DNA of 64,000 nt, taken from NCBI GenBank assembly GCA_964395835.1, contig CAYNBJ010000003.1, forward strand, positions 62,001 to 126,000, given 5' to 3'. This DNA is from LLD-282 sp964395835. Lineage in GTDB: Bacteria; Pseudomonadota; Gammaproteobacteria; Berkiellales; Berkiellaceae. The notes beneath the pieces were generated by a model. It was not told where the DNA came from. It was given only the letters and a program-made list of their open reading frames with translations, and did not search any database. Below are positions 26,670 through 37,300 of the stretch, piece by piece (positions within the stretch are counted from its first letter, which is position 1; each line of letters starts with the position of its first letter). A program made the translations under genes and the position numbers.

Positions 26670-27455
26670 TTAGGGACCTTGAATAACGATTTTTTGACCT
26701 TCATAGCGTTTGAATCCGAAAGCACCTGATTTTTTCAAGAGAATATAAGAGCCAATCAGACCAGTACATTCATCTTCTATATCAAGTGTTTCAGTGCCTA
26801 GGACGCAGAAATTTGTAGCGTCCAAATAACACGATACAGGGTATTTAATGATTGTTGGGTCTTCAGCGACTGGTTCGATCGTAATCTGAAGATTCTGACT
26901 GATTTCTCGAAGATCGTTCTGTGCTTGTGCCAAAAGACTATCGTGACATAATCTGTTTTTCTGTCCTTTCAGAAGCTCTCTCCATTTGCTTTGCCCTCCC
27001 CATCCTTTCGCAAACATCGCTTTTTCTAAGATCCCAGCATCTTTTCTACTTGAGCATTTTGCTAGGCTGACAGCCCAATCAGCGCCTTGATCAAGCCATC
27101 TTTTGGGTTTTTGAGAAAGACGGGTCAATCCAATTTTGGGATTTGGGCTAAATGCCAGATAGATAAGATGCGTTGACCAGCATGTTTCTAGAGCCCACTG
27201 TGGTTCGCGACAGGTGCCCTGCTCAAAATGACATTTATATGGAGCAAGAAAGCATAAATCACATCGTGCTAGAGAGATAAAGCATTTATAGCAATATCCT
27301 TTAGGGGATTTTGTAGGTGCCGCACATCCTAAGCAAAATTTCCTCGGATCTACTGTGATTTTTATGATTTTCCCAACAAGAGAATTCAGAGAATGAGAGT
27401 ATGAAGAATGAGAATAAATGGCTTGATTGTGGACAAGGGCAATACTGAAGGACAT
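26670..27455 (-). CDS. DUF2797 domain protein
   Basis: This 261-residue protein matches the DUF2797 family, whose function is unknown. Visible features are a cysteine-rich N-terminal part (pairs CLGC, CYKC, CDLC and a C at 'FEQGTC') that looks zinc-binding. The conserved block 'HLIYLAFSPNPKIGLTR' with 'RWLDQGADWA' follows; it resembles the GIY-YIG-like 'YxGxT' core seen in this family. It is cotranscribed with ung (one-base spacing). Start is an ATG at 27455. Confidence 0.8.
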   Translation of the reverse strand: MSFSIALVHNQAIYSHSSYSHSLNSLVGKIIKITVDPRKFCLGCAAPTKSPKGYCYKCFISLARCDLCFLAPYKCHFEQGTCREPQWALETCWSTHLIYLAFSPNPKIGLTRLSQKPKRWLDQGADWAVSLAKCSSRKDAGILEKAMFAKGWGGQSKWRELLKGQKNRLCHDSLLAQAQNDLREISQNLQITIEPVAEDPTIIKYPVSCYLDATNFCVLGTETLDIEDECTGLIGSYILLKKSGAFGFKRYEGQKIVIQGP

Positions 27456-27481
27456 CTAAGATTTCCCTGTGCAAAAAATTT

Positions 27482-27555
27482 TGGCTATGAGTGGGCTCGA
27501 ACCACCGACCCCAGCATTATGAGTGCTGTGCTCTAACCAGCTGAGCTACATAGCC
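27482..27555 (-). tRNA. tRNA-Met (CAT), elongator type
   Basis: Read on the minus strand, the gene begins GGCTATGTAGCTCAG and has the anticodon arm GCACTCATAATGC, closely matching elongator tRNA-Met. The acceptor stem is GGCTATG/CATAGCC with discriminator A. CCA is not encoded, unlike the initiator tRNA at 6.3 kb. The 27-base distance to the DUF2797 start means that gene lies just downstream on the same strand. Confidence 0.93.
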
Positions 27556-28119
27556 AGAAATGTGTATTGGAAACACAAATGAGATATTAACAAAAAGAAA
27601 AAAAAGATGCAATTTTCTTTTGCAATCTGAAATAAAAAAATAGAAAAATGATTGTTCGAAAATTTGTGAGAGATCGATAGCTTTTCTGGCGCACTCATAG
27701 ATCCACGCGAGCATGGGCCTTCGCAAAGCATTGATTTTAAAGCGTAAATCCGATACGATGACTTTATGAATATTGCATTTATTGAAAAATTACCATGGAG
27801 TGCGCATAATTGATATCATTTTGTCGGAATCACTATTTGTCTATCGATGTGGATCAAGCTCTTAAAAGGCATTTTCAGCATAAAATTAAAAAAGTTGTCA
27901 CCTACATATTATCTTGCATAAGATCGTCGAATTTTCCACAGCTTATTCAGCGATTAGATAAAAAAAAGCCATTTTCACTTTAAATGAGAACGTTATTTTC
28001 AAAAAATTTTCTTTTTGATTGGGTATATTATTGAATAAACAATAGAATTTAGCGGGCTGATTGAATTGCAGTATGACTCATGTCAGAATAGGACACTTAT
28101 TTTCATTCTTTGCGAAAAA
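27556..28119. other. Intergenic region before the TraB-like gene pair
   Basis: I see no gene in the first 390 bases. From 27948 on, the sequence is the 5' flank of the first TraB-like gene and is repeated almost unchanged at 29089-29259 in front of the second copy. The only clear difference is one A in a homopolymer of 7 or 8. The upstream edge of the repeat marks the duplication boundary. Confidence 0.6.
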
Positions 28120-29064
28120 ATGTCCCACTTTCTGTCCTCCCTGTTTGTATTTCTCTGGGAATATCGTGCTTTCTTTCTGCACCTAGCGATTATTTGCCAG
28201 CCACTGTCTGTCATTTTGTATCGTTTTTGGACAAAATATCAGATCTATCCTGAGGCGCCTACACAAAGAGCCAATCTTTATTTGATTATGCGCGAAGAAA
28301 AGATCCGCGGATTATTAATTGGCACGATGCATCTCGCTATTAATGCGAAAGAAGCAAGGCCTTGGATCAATGTATTGAATCGGCTAATTGGCACGATGCA
28401 TATCGCTATTAATGCGGAAGAAGCAAAGCCTTGGATCGATGTATTAAATCAGCACATCTCTGAGTTGACTGCAGTTTTTACAGAAGCTCCTTTGCCTCAT
28501 CATTCTCTTTTGTCTGGAGGCTTAGAAAAGCCACTTCTTGCAAAGTGCGAGTCCCGTTCAGTGCAGGTTCTGTCACTAGAAGACAGTGTAGCAGCACAAC
28601 AAGCTATGGTGTATGGCTATGAGAAATTTTTAAATCATCAGATCGGGTTGCCTTTTTCTTATTGGTTTATCCAAAAGTTTACTACTACGGTTTTCACGTT
28701 TGCGATTGCGCGTAAGATAATGCTTTTTCCCTTGCAATGTCTACAAAACATGATATACCCCAGTTTTTCTAAGAATTTTGCCCAAGAAGATGTTGCTCTC
28801 ATGGGAAATCTCAGGAAAAATTTGTTCTCTGGTTTTTCATATTTACCGCGATATGATTTTTGTGAAAGTTTTTTCATCAAGGAGAGAGATGTGCTATATG
28901 CTCAAAAAATTGATCAGTATCTCAATAATGATGAAAAAAATATGGCAGCTATTCTTGTAGGGCTTGTGCATTTATCAGAGAATGGTTGTTTGTACGAAGA
29001 GCTTGAGAAGAAAGGCTGGAGCTTAGTGCCAGCTCCTTGTATCGTGTCACTTGCTGAGTCGTAA
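28120..29064 (+). CDS. TraB/PrgY/GumN-family protein, copy 1
   Basis: The 314-residue product has the two marks of the TraB/GumN family: 'LLIGTMH' motifs near residue 65-90 and a C-terminal 'ILVGLVHLSENGCLYEEL' followed by 'KKGWSLVPAP'. Family members include bacterial GumN-like and eukaryotic TRABD proteins with a proposed metalloprotease fold; the substrate is not known here. The N-terminus is hydrophobic (residues 3-36), suggesting a membrane anchor. An in-frame TTG at 28066 could extend it by 18 residues; no good ribosome site decides this. This copy has an internal 23-residue tandem repeat absent from copy 2. Confidence 0.75.
   Translation: MSHFLSSLFVFLWEYRAFFLHLAIICQPLSVILYRFWTKYQIYPEAPTQRANLYLIMREEKIRGLLIGTMHLAINAKEARPWINVLNRLIGTMHIAINAEEAKPWIDVLNQHISELTAVFTEAPLPHHSLLSGGLEKPLLAKCESRSVQVLSLEDSVAAQQAMVYGYEKFLNHQIGLPFSYWFIQKFTTTVFTFAIARKIMLFPLQCLQNMIYPSFSKNFAQEDVALMGNLRKNLFSGFSYLPRYDFCESFFIKERDVLYAQKIDQYLNNDEKNMAAILVGLVHLSENGCLYEELEKKGWSLVPAPCIVSLAES
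28321..28458 (+). repeat. Two 69-base tandem units inside TraB-like copy 1
   Basis: Units at 28321-28389 and 28390-28458 each begin GGCACGATGCAT and code for a GTMH(L/I)AINA(K/E)EA block of 23 residues. They differ at about six of the first 60 bases. Copy 2 of the gene has only one unit, of the second type. Confidence 0.92.
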
Positions 29065-29259
29065 ACAGACAGTCCTTTAAGCGCATTCCAGCGATTAGAT
29101 AAAAAAAGCCATTTTCACTTTAAATGAGAACGTTATTTTCAAAAAATTTTCTTTTTGATTGGGTATATTATTGAATAAACAATAGAATTTAGCGGGCTGA
29201 TTGAATTGCAGTATGACTCATGTCAGAATAGGACACTTATTTTCATTCTTTGCGAAAAA

Positions 29260-30135
29260 ATGTCCCACTTTCTGTCCTCCCTGTTTGTATTTCTCTGGGA
29301 ATATCGTGCTTTCTTTCTGCACCTAGCGATTATTTGCCAGCCACTGTCTGTCATTTTGTATCGTTTTTGGACAAAATATCAGATCTATCCTGAGGCGCCT
29401 ACACAAAGAGCCAATCTTTATTTGATTATGCGCGAAGAAAAGATCCGCGGATTATTAATTGGCACGATGCATATCGCTATTAATGCGGAAGAAGCAAAGC
29501 CTTGGATCGATGTATTAAATCAGCACATCTCTGAGTTGACTGCAGTTTTTACAGAAGCTCCTTTGCCTCATCATTCTCTTTTGTCTGGAGGCTTAGAAAA
29601 GCCACTTCTTGCAAAGTGCGAGTCCCGTTCAGTGCAGGTTCTGTCACTAGAAGACAGTGTAGCAGCACAACAAGCTATGGTGTATGGCTATGAGAAATTT
29701 TTAAATCATCAGATCGGGTTGCCTTTTTCTTATTGGTTTATCCAAAAGTTTACTACTACGGTTTTCACGTTTGCGATTGCGCGTAAGATAATGCTTTTTC
29801 CCTTGCAATGTCTACAAAACATGATATACCCCAGTTTTTCTAAGAATTTTGCCCAAGAAGATGTTGCTCTCATGGGAAATCTCAGGAAAAATTTGTTCTC
29901 TGGTTTTTCATATTTACCGCGATATGATTTTTGTGAAAGTTTTTTCATCAAGGAGAGAGATGTGCTATATGCTCAAAAAATTGATCAGTATCTCAATAAT
30001 GATGAAAAAAATATGGCAGCTATTCTTGTAGGGCTTGTGCATTTATCAGAGAATGGTTGTTTGTACGAGGAGCTTGAGAAGAAAGGCTGGAGCTTAGTGC
30101 CAGCTCCTTGTATCCTGTCACTTGCTGAGTCGTAA
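29260..30135 (+). CDS. TraB/PrgY/GumN-family protein, copy 2
   Basis: This is the second copy of the duplicated gene, 291 residues from ATG 29260 (or 309 from a TTG at 29206). Apart from missing the first 23-residue GTMH unit, it is almost identical to copy 1; the last residues read 'CILSLAES' instead of 'CIVSLAES'. The TraB/GumN features (GTMH near the N-terminal third, VHLSENG near the C-terminus) are intact, so both copies look functional. A strong terminator follows. Confidence 0.75.
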   Translation: MSHFLSSLFVFLWEYRAFFLHLAIICQPLSVILYRFWTKYQIYPEAPTQRANLYLIMREEKIRGLLIGTMHIAINAEEAKPWIDVLNQHISELTAVFTEAPLPHHSLLSGGLEKPLLAKCESRSVQVLSLEDSVAAQQAMVYGYEKFLNHQIGLPFSYWFIQKFTTTVFTFAIARKIMLFPLQCLQNMIYPSFSKNFAQEDVALMGNLRKNLFSGFSYLPRYDFCESFFIKERDVLYAQKIDQYLNNDEKNMAAILVGLVHLSENGCLYEELEKKGWSLVPAPCILSLAES

Positions 30136-30208
30136 ACAGACAGTCCTTTAAGCGCACTCCATGACATATGCTTTCTCAATTGGGGTGCAAAGTTGTGTGA
30201 TGTTCACT

Positions 30209-30241
30209 AAAAGGCCCGCTCTAAAAAAGCGGGCCTTTTTG
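30209..30241 (+). terminator. Rho-independent terminator after TraB-like copy 2
   Basis: AAAAGGCCCGCT and AGCGGGCCTTTTT form a GC-rich stem of about 11 bp with a T run. It closes the TraB-like unit and is not present between the two copies. Confidence 0.9.
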
Positions 30242-30306
30242 ACTTCAATATATAGACTGATATTTTTTTATCGCAAAATTTATTTTATAAGATTTAAAAT
30301 GAGAAT

Positions 30307-31293
30307 ATGATGAATCACCATTTAGAAAACAATGAGAATGTATTTCAAGGTCGTATATCGACTCAAGTAGATGTCAATCCTTTGGTTGATTTGGTATATA
30401 GATGTAATTTTGAAGAATTTTCTGATGTGTTTTTGCACTATCAAGATCAGATAAACGATACAAATCATTTTGGAAAAACAGCTCTTATCATAGCAGCGCG
30501 AATAGGCAAGTCCGATATTGTGGATTTTTTAATAGACCACGGCGCCGATGTGAATATAGCAGACTGTGATGGTACAACAGCACTCATAGCGGCCTGTCTT
30601 TTTGATATGAGTCAAGCTGATTTGGAAAGACATCATATTCGTATTGCTGAACGATTGATAAGCGCTAATGCGTCCATTGAGATACAGAATAGATTTGGAC
30701 AATCCCCTTTGATGTTGGCAGCCTGTGCAGGTTCATTAGAGTTGCTAAAAATCTTATTGGCCGCACAGATCACAAACCGTGCTCATTTTATAAATCAGCA
30801 AGACGAGAGTGGAAATACCGCTCTGAGTATGGGAGCAGAACTAGGACGATTTGATATTGTGAAGTGTTTACTGGCGCAGAAAGAAATTGATGTTAATATA
30901 CGTAATCTCAATAAGGAAACAGCCTTGATGCGTGCAGCTGTGATTCATGCTGAATCAGTCGTTCAGTTGCTTCTCAATCATAAGAATATTGATACAAGCG
31001 GTATTCATATTTTGATTGATCAGAAAAAATGCAGATCGGATATCGCACAACTAATTCAAAATACAGATGTGCACACTCGACAGTGCAATTTGTTTATGCA
31101 CATATATATCAAAGTGATGTGTTTTTTGAGCATGCGTAGTGCTTTCAACGGACCTGTTTATCCATGTGTTCCCAAAATAGATTCATGGACCGATCCCTTT
31201 GTTTGGGCGCACAAGACTATCCAGAATTTTGCACAACCTGCTGAAGAAGATCGCAAAGCATTGGTACGATCTTCAAAACAGCGTGTAGGTTGA
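30307..31293 (+). CDS. Ankyrin-repeat protein (328 aa)
   Basis: The product contains about five ANK repeats (residues 55-230), recognisable as 'GKTALIIAARIGKSDIVDFL', 'GTTALIAACLFD', 'GQSPLMLAACAGSLELLKIL', 'GNTALSMGAELGRFDIVKCL' and 'KETALMRAAVIHAESVVQLL'. The remaining C-terminal 100 residues have no clear domain and end in a charged tail (KALVRSSKQRVG). ANK proteins bind other proteins and are common effectors of intracellular bacteria; secretion is inferred, not shown. It is convergent with the giant ANK gene, with only 26 bases between stops. Confidence 0.88.
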   Translation: MMNHHLENNENVFQGRISTQVDVNPLVDLVYRCNFEEFSDVFLHYQDQINDTNHFGKTALIIAARIGKSDIVDFLIDHGADVNIADCDGTTALIAACLFDMSQADLERHHIRIAERLISANASIEIQNRFGQSPLMLAACAGSLELLKILLAAQITNRAHFINQQDESGNTALSMGAELGRFDIVKCLLAQKEIDVNIRNLNKETALMRAAVIHAESVVQLLLNHKNIDTSGIHILIDQKKCRSDIAQLIQNTDVHTRQCNLFMHIYIKVMCFLSMRSAFNGPVYPCVPKIDSWTDPFVWAHKTIQNFAQPAEEDRKALVRSSKQRVG

Positions 31294-31319
31294 TAAACAG
31301 CAAGGTCTCAGAAGTGAAA

Positions 31320-34300
31320 TCAGAGAGATGGACTGTAGGTTTGTTTCTCTGATGAATCGGGCTTTTGATGAGATCTGCTAAATACGATTGGATGAGGAGT
31401 GTGCAGGTCAAATTCTCTCTTGTCTGTATCAGACTTTGGCATCAGGGGTGGTAATTGTGCTGTAGGGTGTAAAATCCACAATCGAGCATCATGTTCGAGT
31501 CTCGATTTATTTAAGCAGTCATAAGGAATTTGGTGTTTATCATTCATCTGAGTGCGAGAGGCACCCATTCTAATCATCCTTTCAATGACGCTTATGTCGA
31601 TATGAGAGCCTGCTGCCAACATGAGAGGAGTCTTGTGATTATTATTTGTATTATCAAGACAGCAGAAAAACGCTGGATCACTCTCAATCTTATCTAAGAG
31701 AGTGTGTGCTATTTCTGCATTATTGCGATAGATCGCTACTGACAGCGCGTTATCATGTAAGTTGTTTTTGAGATCAATACAAGCACCTTTTTGTATAAGG
31801 AGTTCTGCGATCTCCTTGCTGTTATCACTGACTGCACAGATCAAGGCAGAGTCCTTGTCTTTGTTTTGGTAATTGAGCGTGATCTGGGTCCGCATATCCA
31901 GCAGAATTTTTATCGCTTCGAGACATCTATTCCGCGTGAGCAAGATCAGGACACTGTCTTTAGAGCATTCCTCATTTTCGGTGTACACAGATTCATCAAT
32001 GTTGATTCTATCAACATTCTTGAGCAGAAAATTCACGATGTTTCCATGACCATGTTCAGCAGCTGCTAAGAGAGCTGTATAACCATACTGATCTCTTATT
32101 TCTGTCTGTGCTGCCATGGTGAGAACAAGATAGCGCACAACTTCAAGGTGTCCTTTTTCTGCTGCAAGTATCAGAGCGGTTCTGTTTTTCGAGTTTCGTT
32201 GATTGACATCTATTTTGTTTGGATAAGTTCTGAGCAAGAGTTGTATGATATCGAGGTGGCCATTTGACGCAGCGAGCATAAAAGCCGTATTATTTTGCAT
32301 ATTTTTTTTATTAATATGCTCCTCATTCAATATTCCTTTCTGTCGAAGCGAGTGATTTGCGAAGAGAAACTCAAGCACCTGTAGATGGCCCGCATGAGAC
32401 GCAATCATCACGGCTGTTTCCCCATATATGTTTGTATGATTGAGTGCCATATCCACATTGAATCTCAATAAGACCTCCATAATTTCGAGCGATGCTGTGC
32501 GGGCAGTGAGGAGAATCGCCGTCTCATTGTTATGGCCCGATATATCGGTTAAGATCTGATCAAACAGCGTTCTGTGCTTACTCGGGGTGATCGCATCACT
32601 GGGCCTTATCGCATCACTGAGCCTGATCAAGTGCATCAGAATATCGGTGTTCTTCCCGGTTATTGCGGAGTGCACCGCATGAGATATATTTAATCTGTTT
32701 AATCTGTTTAATCTGTCGTCTTTTGTGCAGCCGTGTTTTAGTAGTAATTGAAAAATGCAGGAGACTGTTTCTGTATGCCCTGCATTGACTGCAATCTGGA
32801 GTGCCGTATTGGCATTGTCATTCCTAGCATAGATCGCCTTCCACTGCAGAGGTTGATTTAAAATCCATTCAATCAAGGCATGCTTATTTTGTCTTGCGAA
32901 GACCATGAGAGTATTGTTTCCCTCATTGTTTGTAATCGTAGGGTCAGCTTTGTGTTTAAAAAGATATTCGATCATATCAAGACTTGTACTGTGCATCAGC
33001 GCGGTGTAACCCTCTTTGTTTTGATAGTTTGGGTTCAGTTGCGAAGACTTAAAGAGATTTTTAACTGTTTTTAAGCAATTTTTTTTGACAGCTAAAAAGA
33101 GTGCCGTATCGCCATTATGATTTTCAAGGTGAATATTAACCTTATGGCCAGCTAGATCAATCATGTCCGCCATCTGCTTTTGCGCAAAGATCATGAGAGC
33201 ATTGTTGTTTTGATGATTACACAATGTTGTGTTTGCGCCTTGCGCGATAAGATATTGCGCTATTTTCGGGTTCTTCGCGAGCATCAAAGCTGTATGACCA
33301 TCTTTGTTTGTATAATCGATGTTAGGCTTCTGTTTAACGATCTCTTGGATGGTTTTGAGGCATGATGCTTCAACTGCTAAAAGGAGAGCAGTATTTCCAG
33401 CATTATTTGCGCTGTCGATGTGGAACAGTCTTAAGCCTAACAAAAAGGCAACAGTTTTATGATGAGCCTTGCTCGCATACTGCATCAGGAGATTATTGCC
33501 GTCAGTATCTCGATGTGCACTCATTGTTTCGCGCTGCAGAAGGCTATGTATGATGTTTCTGTGCTCCGGTGCCATAAAAGTGTCGTGTAAAAGTCTACGT
33601 GCTGTGTGTTTACAGTTCGATCTGAGAGCTAACATGAAAGCGGTATCTTGATCTTTATTTGTCTGGTTTATATTGAAAGATATATTTTGCACAAAATACT
33701 CAGCGGCTGCATCGTTACCTTGGCTCGCCAAAACCATGATCACATTATTGTTCTGAGCATCTTGATCGAATTTGTTTGCTCCGGCTTTGAGAAGATTCGT
33801 GAACATCTCCTTGTTTGCCGAACAAGTTTCTCTTTCCCATTTTGGCTGTGCTTTCGCCGCTAAAAGGAGGGCGGTATCACCATTTTGATTTTTGAGATTG
33901 ATATTCTCTAGATCAACGTGGCCGGATTTGAATAAAAAATCAATGATTGCATGATTGTTTTGACTCGCAAAGACCATGAGAGCATTGTTTTTTTGATTGT
34001 TTAAAAGAGTAGCATTTGCGCCTTGTCCGATAAGATACTGCACTATGCTCAAGTTTTTCGCGAGCATCAAAGCCGTATCACCAGCGTTATTTTGATGATT
34101 GATATTTGGCTTTTGTGTATTTCGAATGTCTTCAAACAGAGCCTGGATTGTTTCTAATGATCCTGCTTTTGCTGCTAAAAGAAGAGCAGTGTCGCCACTA
34201 TGATTTTGTTCATCTACATCGAAGCAGAAGCGATTTAAAAGCAATTTAACAATTTCAGAGTCGTGTTGTTTCGCAAAGAGCATCAGAGCGTTATTCCCCT

Positions 34301-37300
34301 GCTTGTTTTTCAGAGTCATGTTTGCCTGAGGGATTGCGATTAGTTCGTCGAATATCAAGGGATCCTTTTTGCACATGAAAGCGAGGGTCAGAGCGCTATG
34401 CCCTTCTATGTTTGTATGATTTATATTTGGTTTTGCTGTTAATAGTGCTTGAACTGTTAGTAAGGAAACTGCTTTGATCGCTAAAAAGAGAGCTGTATCT
34501 CCATCATGATTTTGACTTTCAATATTGAAGAGATTGAGGCTCAAAAGAAAAGAAACAGCATCAGCATTGCCCTGTTTTGCAAAGAGCATAAGAAGATTAT
34601 TTCCTTTATTATCTGTTTGAGAGATACCTTCCTGGAGCTCCAGAAGAGTCTCTATGATTTTTCTGTGCTCGGGGCTCATTGCAGTGTGTGGTAAAAGTAT
34701 ACAAGCTGTTTTTTGAGAGTTTGATCTAAGGGCTAAAATGAGGGCGGTCTCAGCACGATGATTGACAGCATTGATATCAAAGATCTTGAGGTTGACAAGA
34801 AAAGAAACATAAGAAGCGTTTCCCTTGCTGGCAACGATCATCAGAAGGTTATTTCCTTCGTCATTAGTGTCAGTGATCCCTGCTTTGCGATTCACAAGAT
34901 ATTGGAAGCCCTTCGATTGTGGCATCAGAGACTGAGTAGATTTCGCATATTCTAAAAGAATTTTGGCTGTTCTTTGGGATCCGCATCGGAGTGCTAAAGT
35001 GAGAGCTGTATCGCGGTCTTTGTTTTCGGCATTAATGTAGAAGATCTTGAGACTTAAAAGAAAGGAAACAGCATCAAAATCGCCTTTTTTCGCAAAGATC
35101 ATCAAGGGATTATATCCTTCGGCATCTTGCGTTCTTATGCCCTCTTTTCGATCTAATAGATACTGTATGAGTTGATTGTGTTGAGTGTCATGTTCTGAGC
35201 TCAACGTATTTTCCTGCATAAAATTGAAAAGTAAGCGGGCTGTTTTTTGACATGTCGCTTTGAGCGCTAAAATCAGAGCTGTGTGACCTTGCTGATTTTT
35301 TGCGTGAATGTCGCAGCATTTAAGATTTAACAGATACTCAACAGCATCATATTTGCCTTGGTCTGCCAATATCATCAGTGCATTGTTGCCTTCGTGATTT
35401 GAATAGGTGATGTCTGCGTGTTGTTCATCGATCAGATATTTGGGTATTTTGTGGTCGCTATTGTAAAGTAAAGCGAGCATTAAAGCTGTATAACCAGTCT
35501 TGTTTTGATGATCGATGTTGATCTTGTCTGTTGTGTGGGGGGTTTCTGCGCACAGAGCGTGTACTGTTGCGAAGGATCCTGATTTGATCGCAAAAAACAG
35601 AGCCGTATTGCCTAGACAGTTTGCGGTATTGACGTTGAAGATCCTGAGGCTTAAAAGCAAAGAGACAGCATTCGCATTGCCCTGGCTTGCAAAGACAATC
35701 AGAGGATTATTTCCTTGGCTATCTTGAGTGGCGATACCCTCCCGGCGCTTCACAAGATTTTTGATGATTTCTCTGTGCTCAGGGCTCATGGCAGTCTGTG
35801 GTAAAAGGTGAGTGGCTGTTTTTTGAGAGCTTGATTTGAGGGCCAAATTTAAAGCTGTATCACCTTGAAGATTTTTCATGTTGATGTCGAAGGATTGAAG
35901 AGTTAAGAGATACTCAACAGCATCAGATTGACCGCGGCTTGCAAGGAGCATGAGAACATTATTTCCTTGTTTGTCTGTCAGTGTGGTGTCTGCATTTTGC
36001 TTCTCAATCAGATATCTGCAGATCTCTAAGTCATTAATGAGCATCAAAGCTGTATAACCAGCGTTGTTTTGATGATCAATGTTTGGTTTGTATTCTGGCA
36101 ATTTGGTGCACAGAGTTTGGATTGTTTGCAAGGAGCCTGCTTTAGCTGCTAAAAGGAGAGCTGTATCGCCATCATCATTCTGATGTTCAAGATCGAAGCA
36201 TTTCAGATCTAAAAGAAATTGAACGATTTGAGAGTTGCCTTGGCTTGCAAAAATCATCAGTGCATTGTTGCCTGCATGATTTGAAAAGGTGATGTCTGCG
36301 TGTTGTTCATCGATCAGATAGCGAAGGATTTTGTGGTCGGTATTGTAAAGTAAAGCGAGCATCAAAGCTGTATAACCAGCCTTGTTTTGATGATTGAGAT
36401 TGGGTGTGTCTAAGTGAGGGAGCTCTGTGAACAGAGCTTGTACTGTTTCTAGGGACCCCGCTTGGATCGCCAAAAACAGAGCTGTATTTCCGTTATGATT
36501 AAAAGTATTGATGTCAAAACACTTGTAATTTAATAGATACTGAACAGCATCAGATTTACCATGGCTTGCCAGGACCATCAGAGCATTGTTTCCTTGACGG
36601 TTTTGCAAGGTGAGGAGTGCGTTTTGCTCGATAAGATAGTTTCGTATCTTTGTGTTACGGTTGATCAGTGCGAGCATGAGAGCTGTATAACCAGCTTTGT
36701 TCTCATGATTGATATCTGGCTTTTCTGTGTTTGAGGTTGCTTGAAACATCGCTTGGATTGTGGCGAGAGCACCTTCTTTAGTTGCTAAAAGGAGAGCGGT
36801 ATCGCCATCAGTATTTTGTGTATTGATATTGTAGATTTGCAGTTTTAGCAAAAATTTCACAGCTTGATGGTTGGATTTTTTCGCATATAACATCAAGGCA
36901 TTATTTCCTGCACGATCTTGATCAGCTATCTTTTCTTCGCGAGTTACAAGATAGCTTATGACTTTATTTTGGTCCTCAGAATGAGAATATGAATGGCGAA
37001 AAATTAGCCTCGCTATGTTTTTATGATGTGCTTTGAGAGCCAAAAAGAGAGCTGTCTCATCGTTTTGGTTTGTGATATTGACATCAATATTATTGCATTT
37101 TAATAGGAGTGCAACTGCTTCATAATTTCCTTGGAGCGCAAAAATCATGAGTGCAGTATTGCCTGCATGATTTTGATGATTGAGATTGGCGTTTGCAAGA
37201 AGCAGGGTCGTGATCGTATCGCAATCAGTGGCGAGGGTTAAGGCTGTATTTCCATCTTTATCTTGCATATTGATACTGCGAGTTAGGTAGTTCTCTTCTT

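Larger units (their letters stand above)
27948..30160 (+). repeat. Tandem direct duplication of a ~1.1-kb gene unit
   Basis: Two head-to-tail copies (27948-29089 and 29089-30160) begin CAGCGATTAGATA and end GCGCAYTCCA. They contain the 5' flank, a TraB-like gene and a short 3' flank. Upstream of the internal 69-base difference the offset is 1140 bases; after it, 1071. I see only a handful of other substitutions, so the duplication is recent. Confidence 0.93.
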
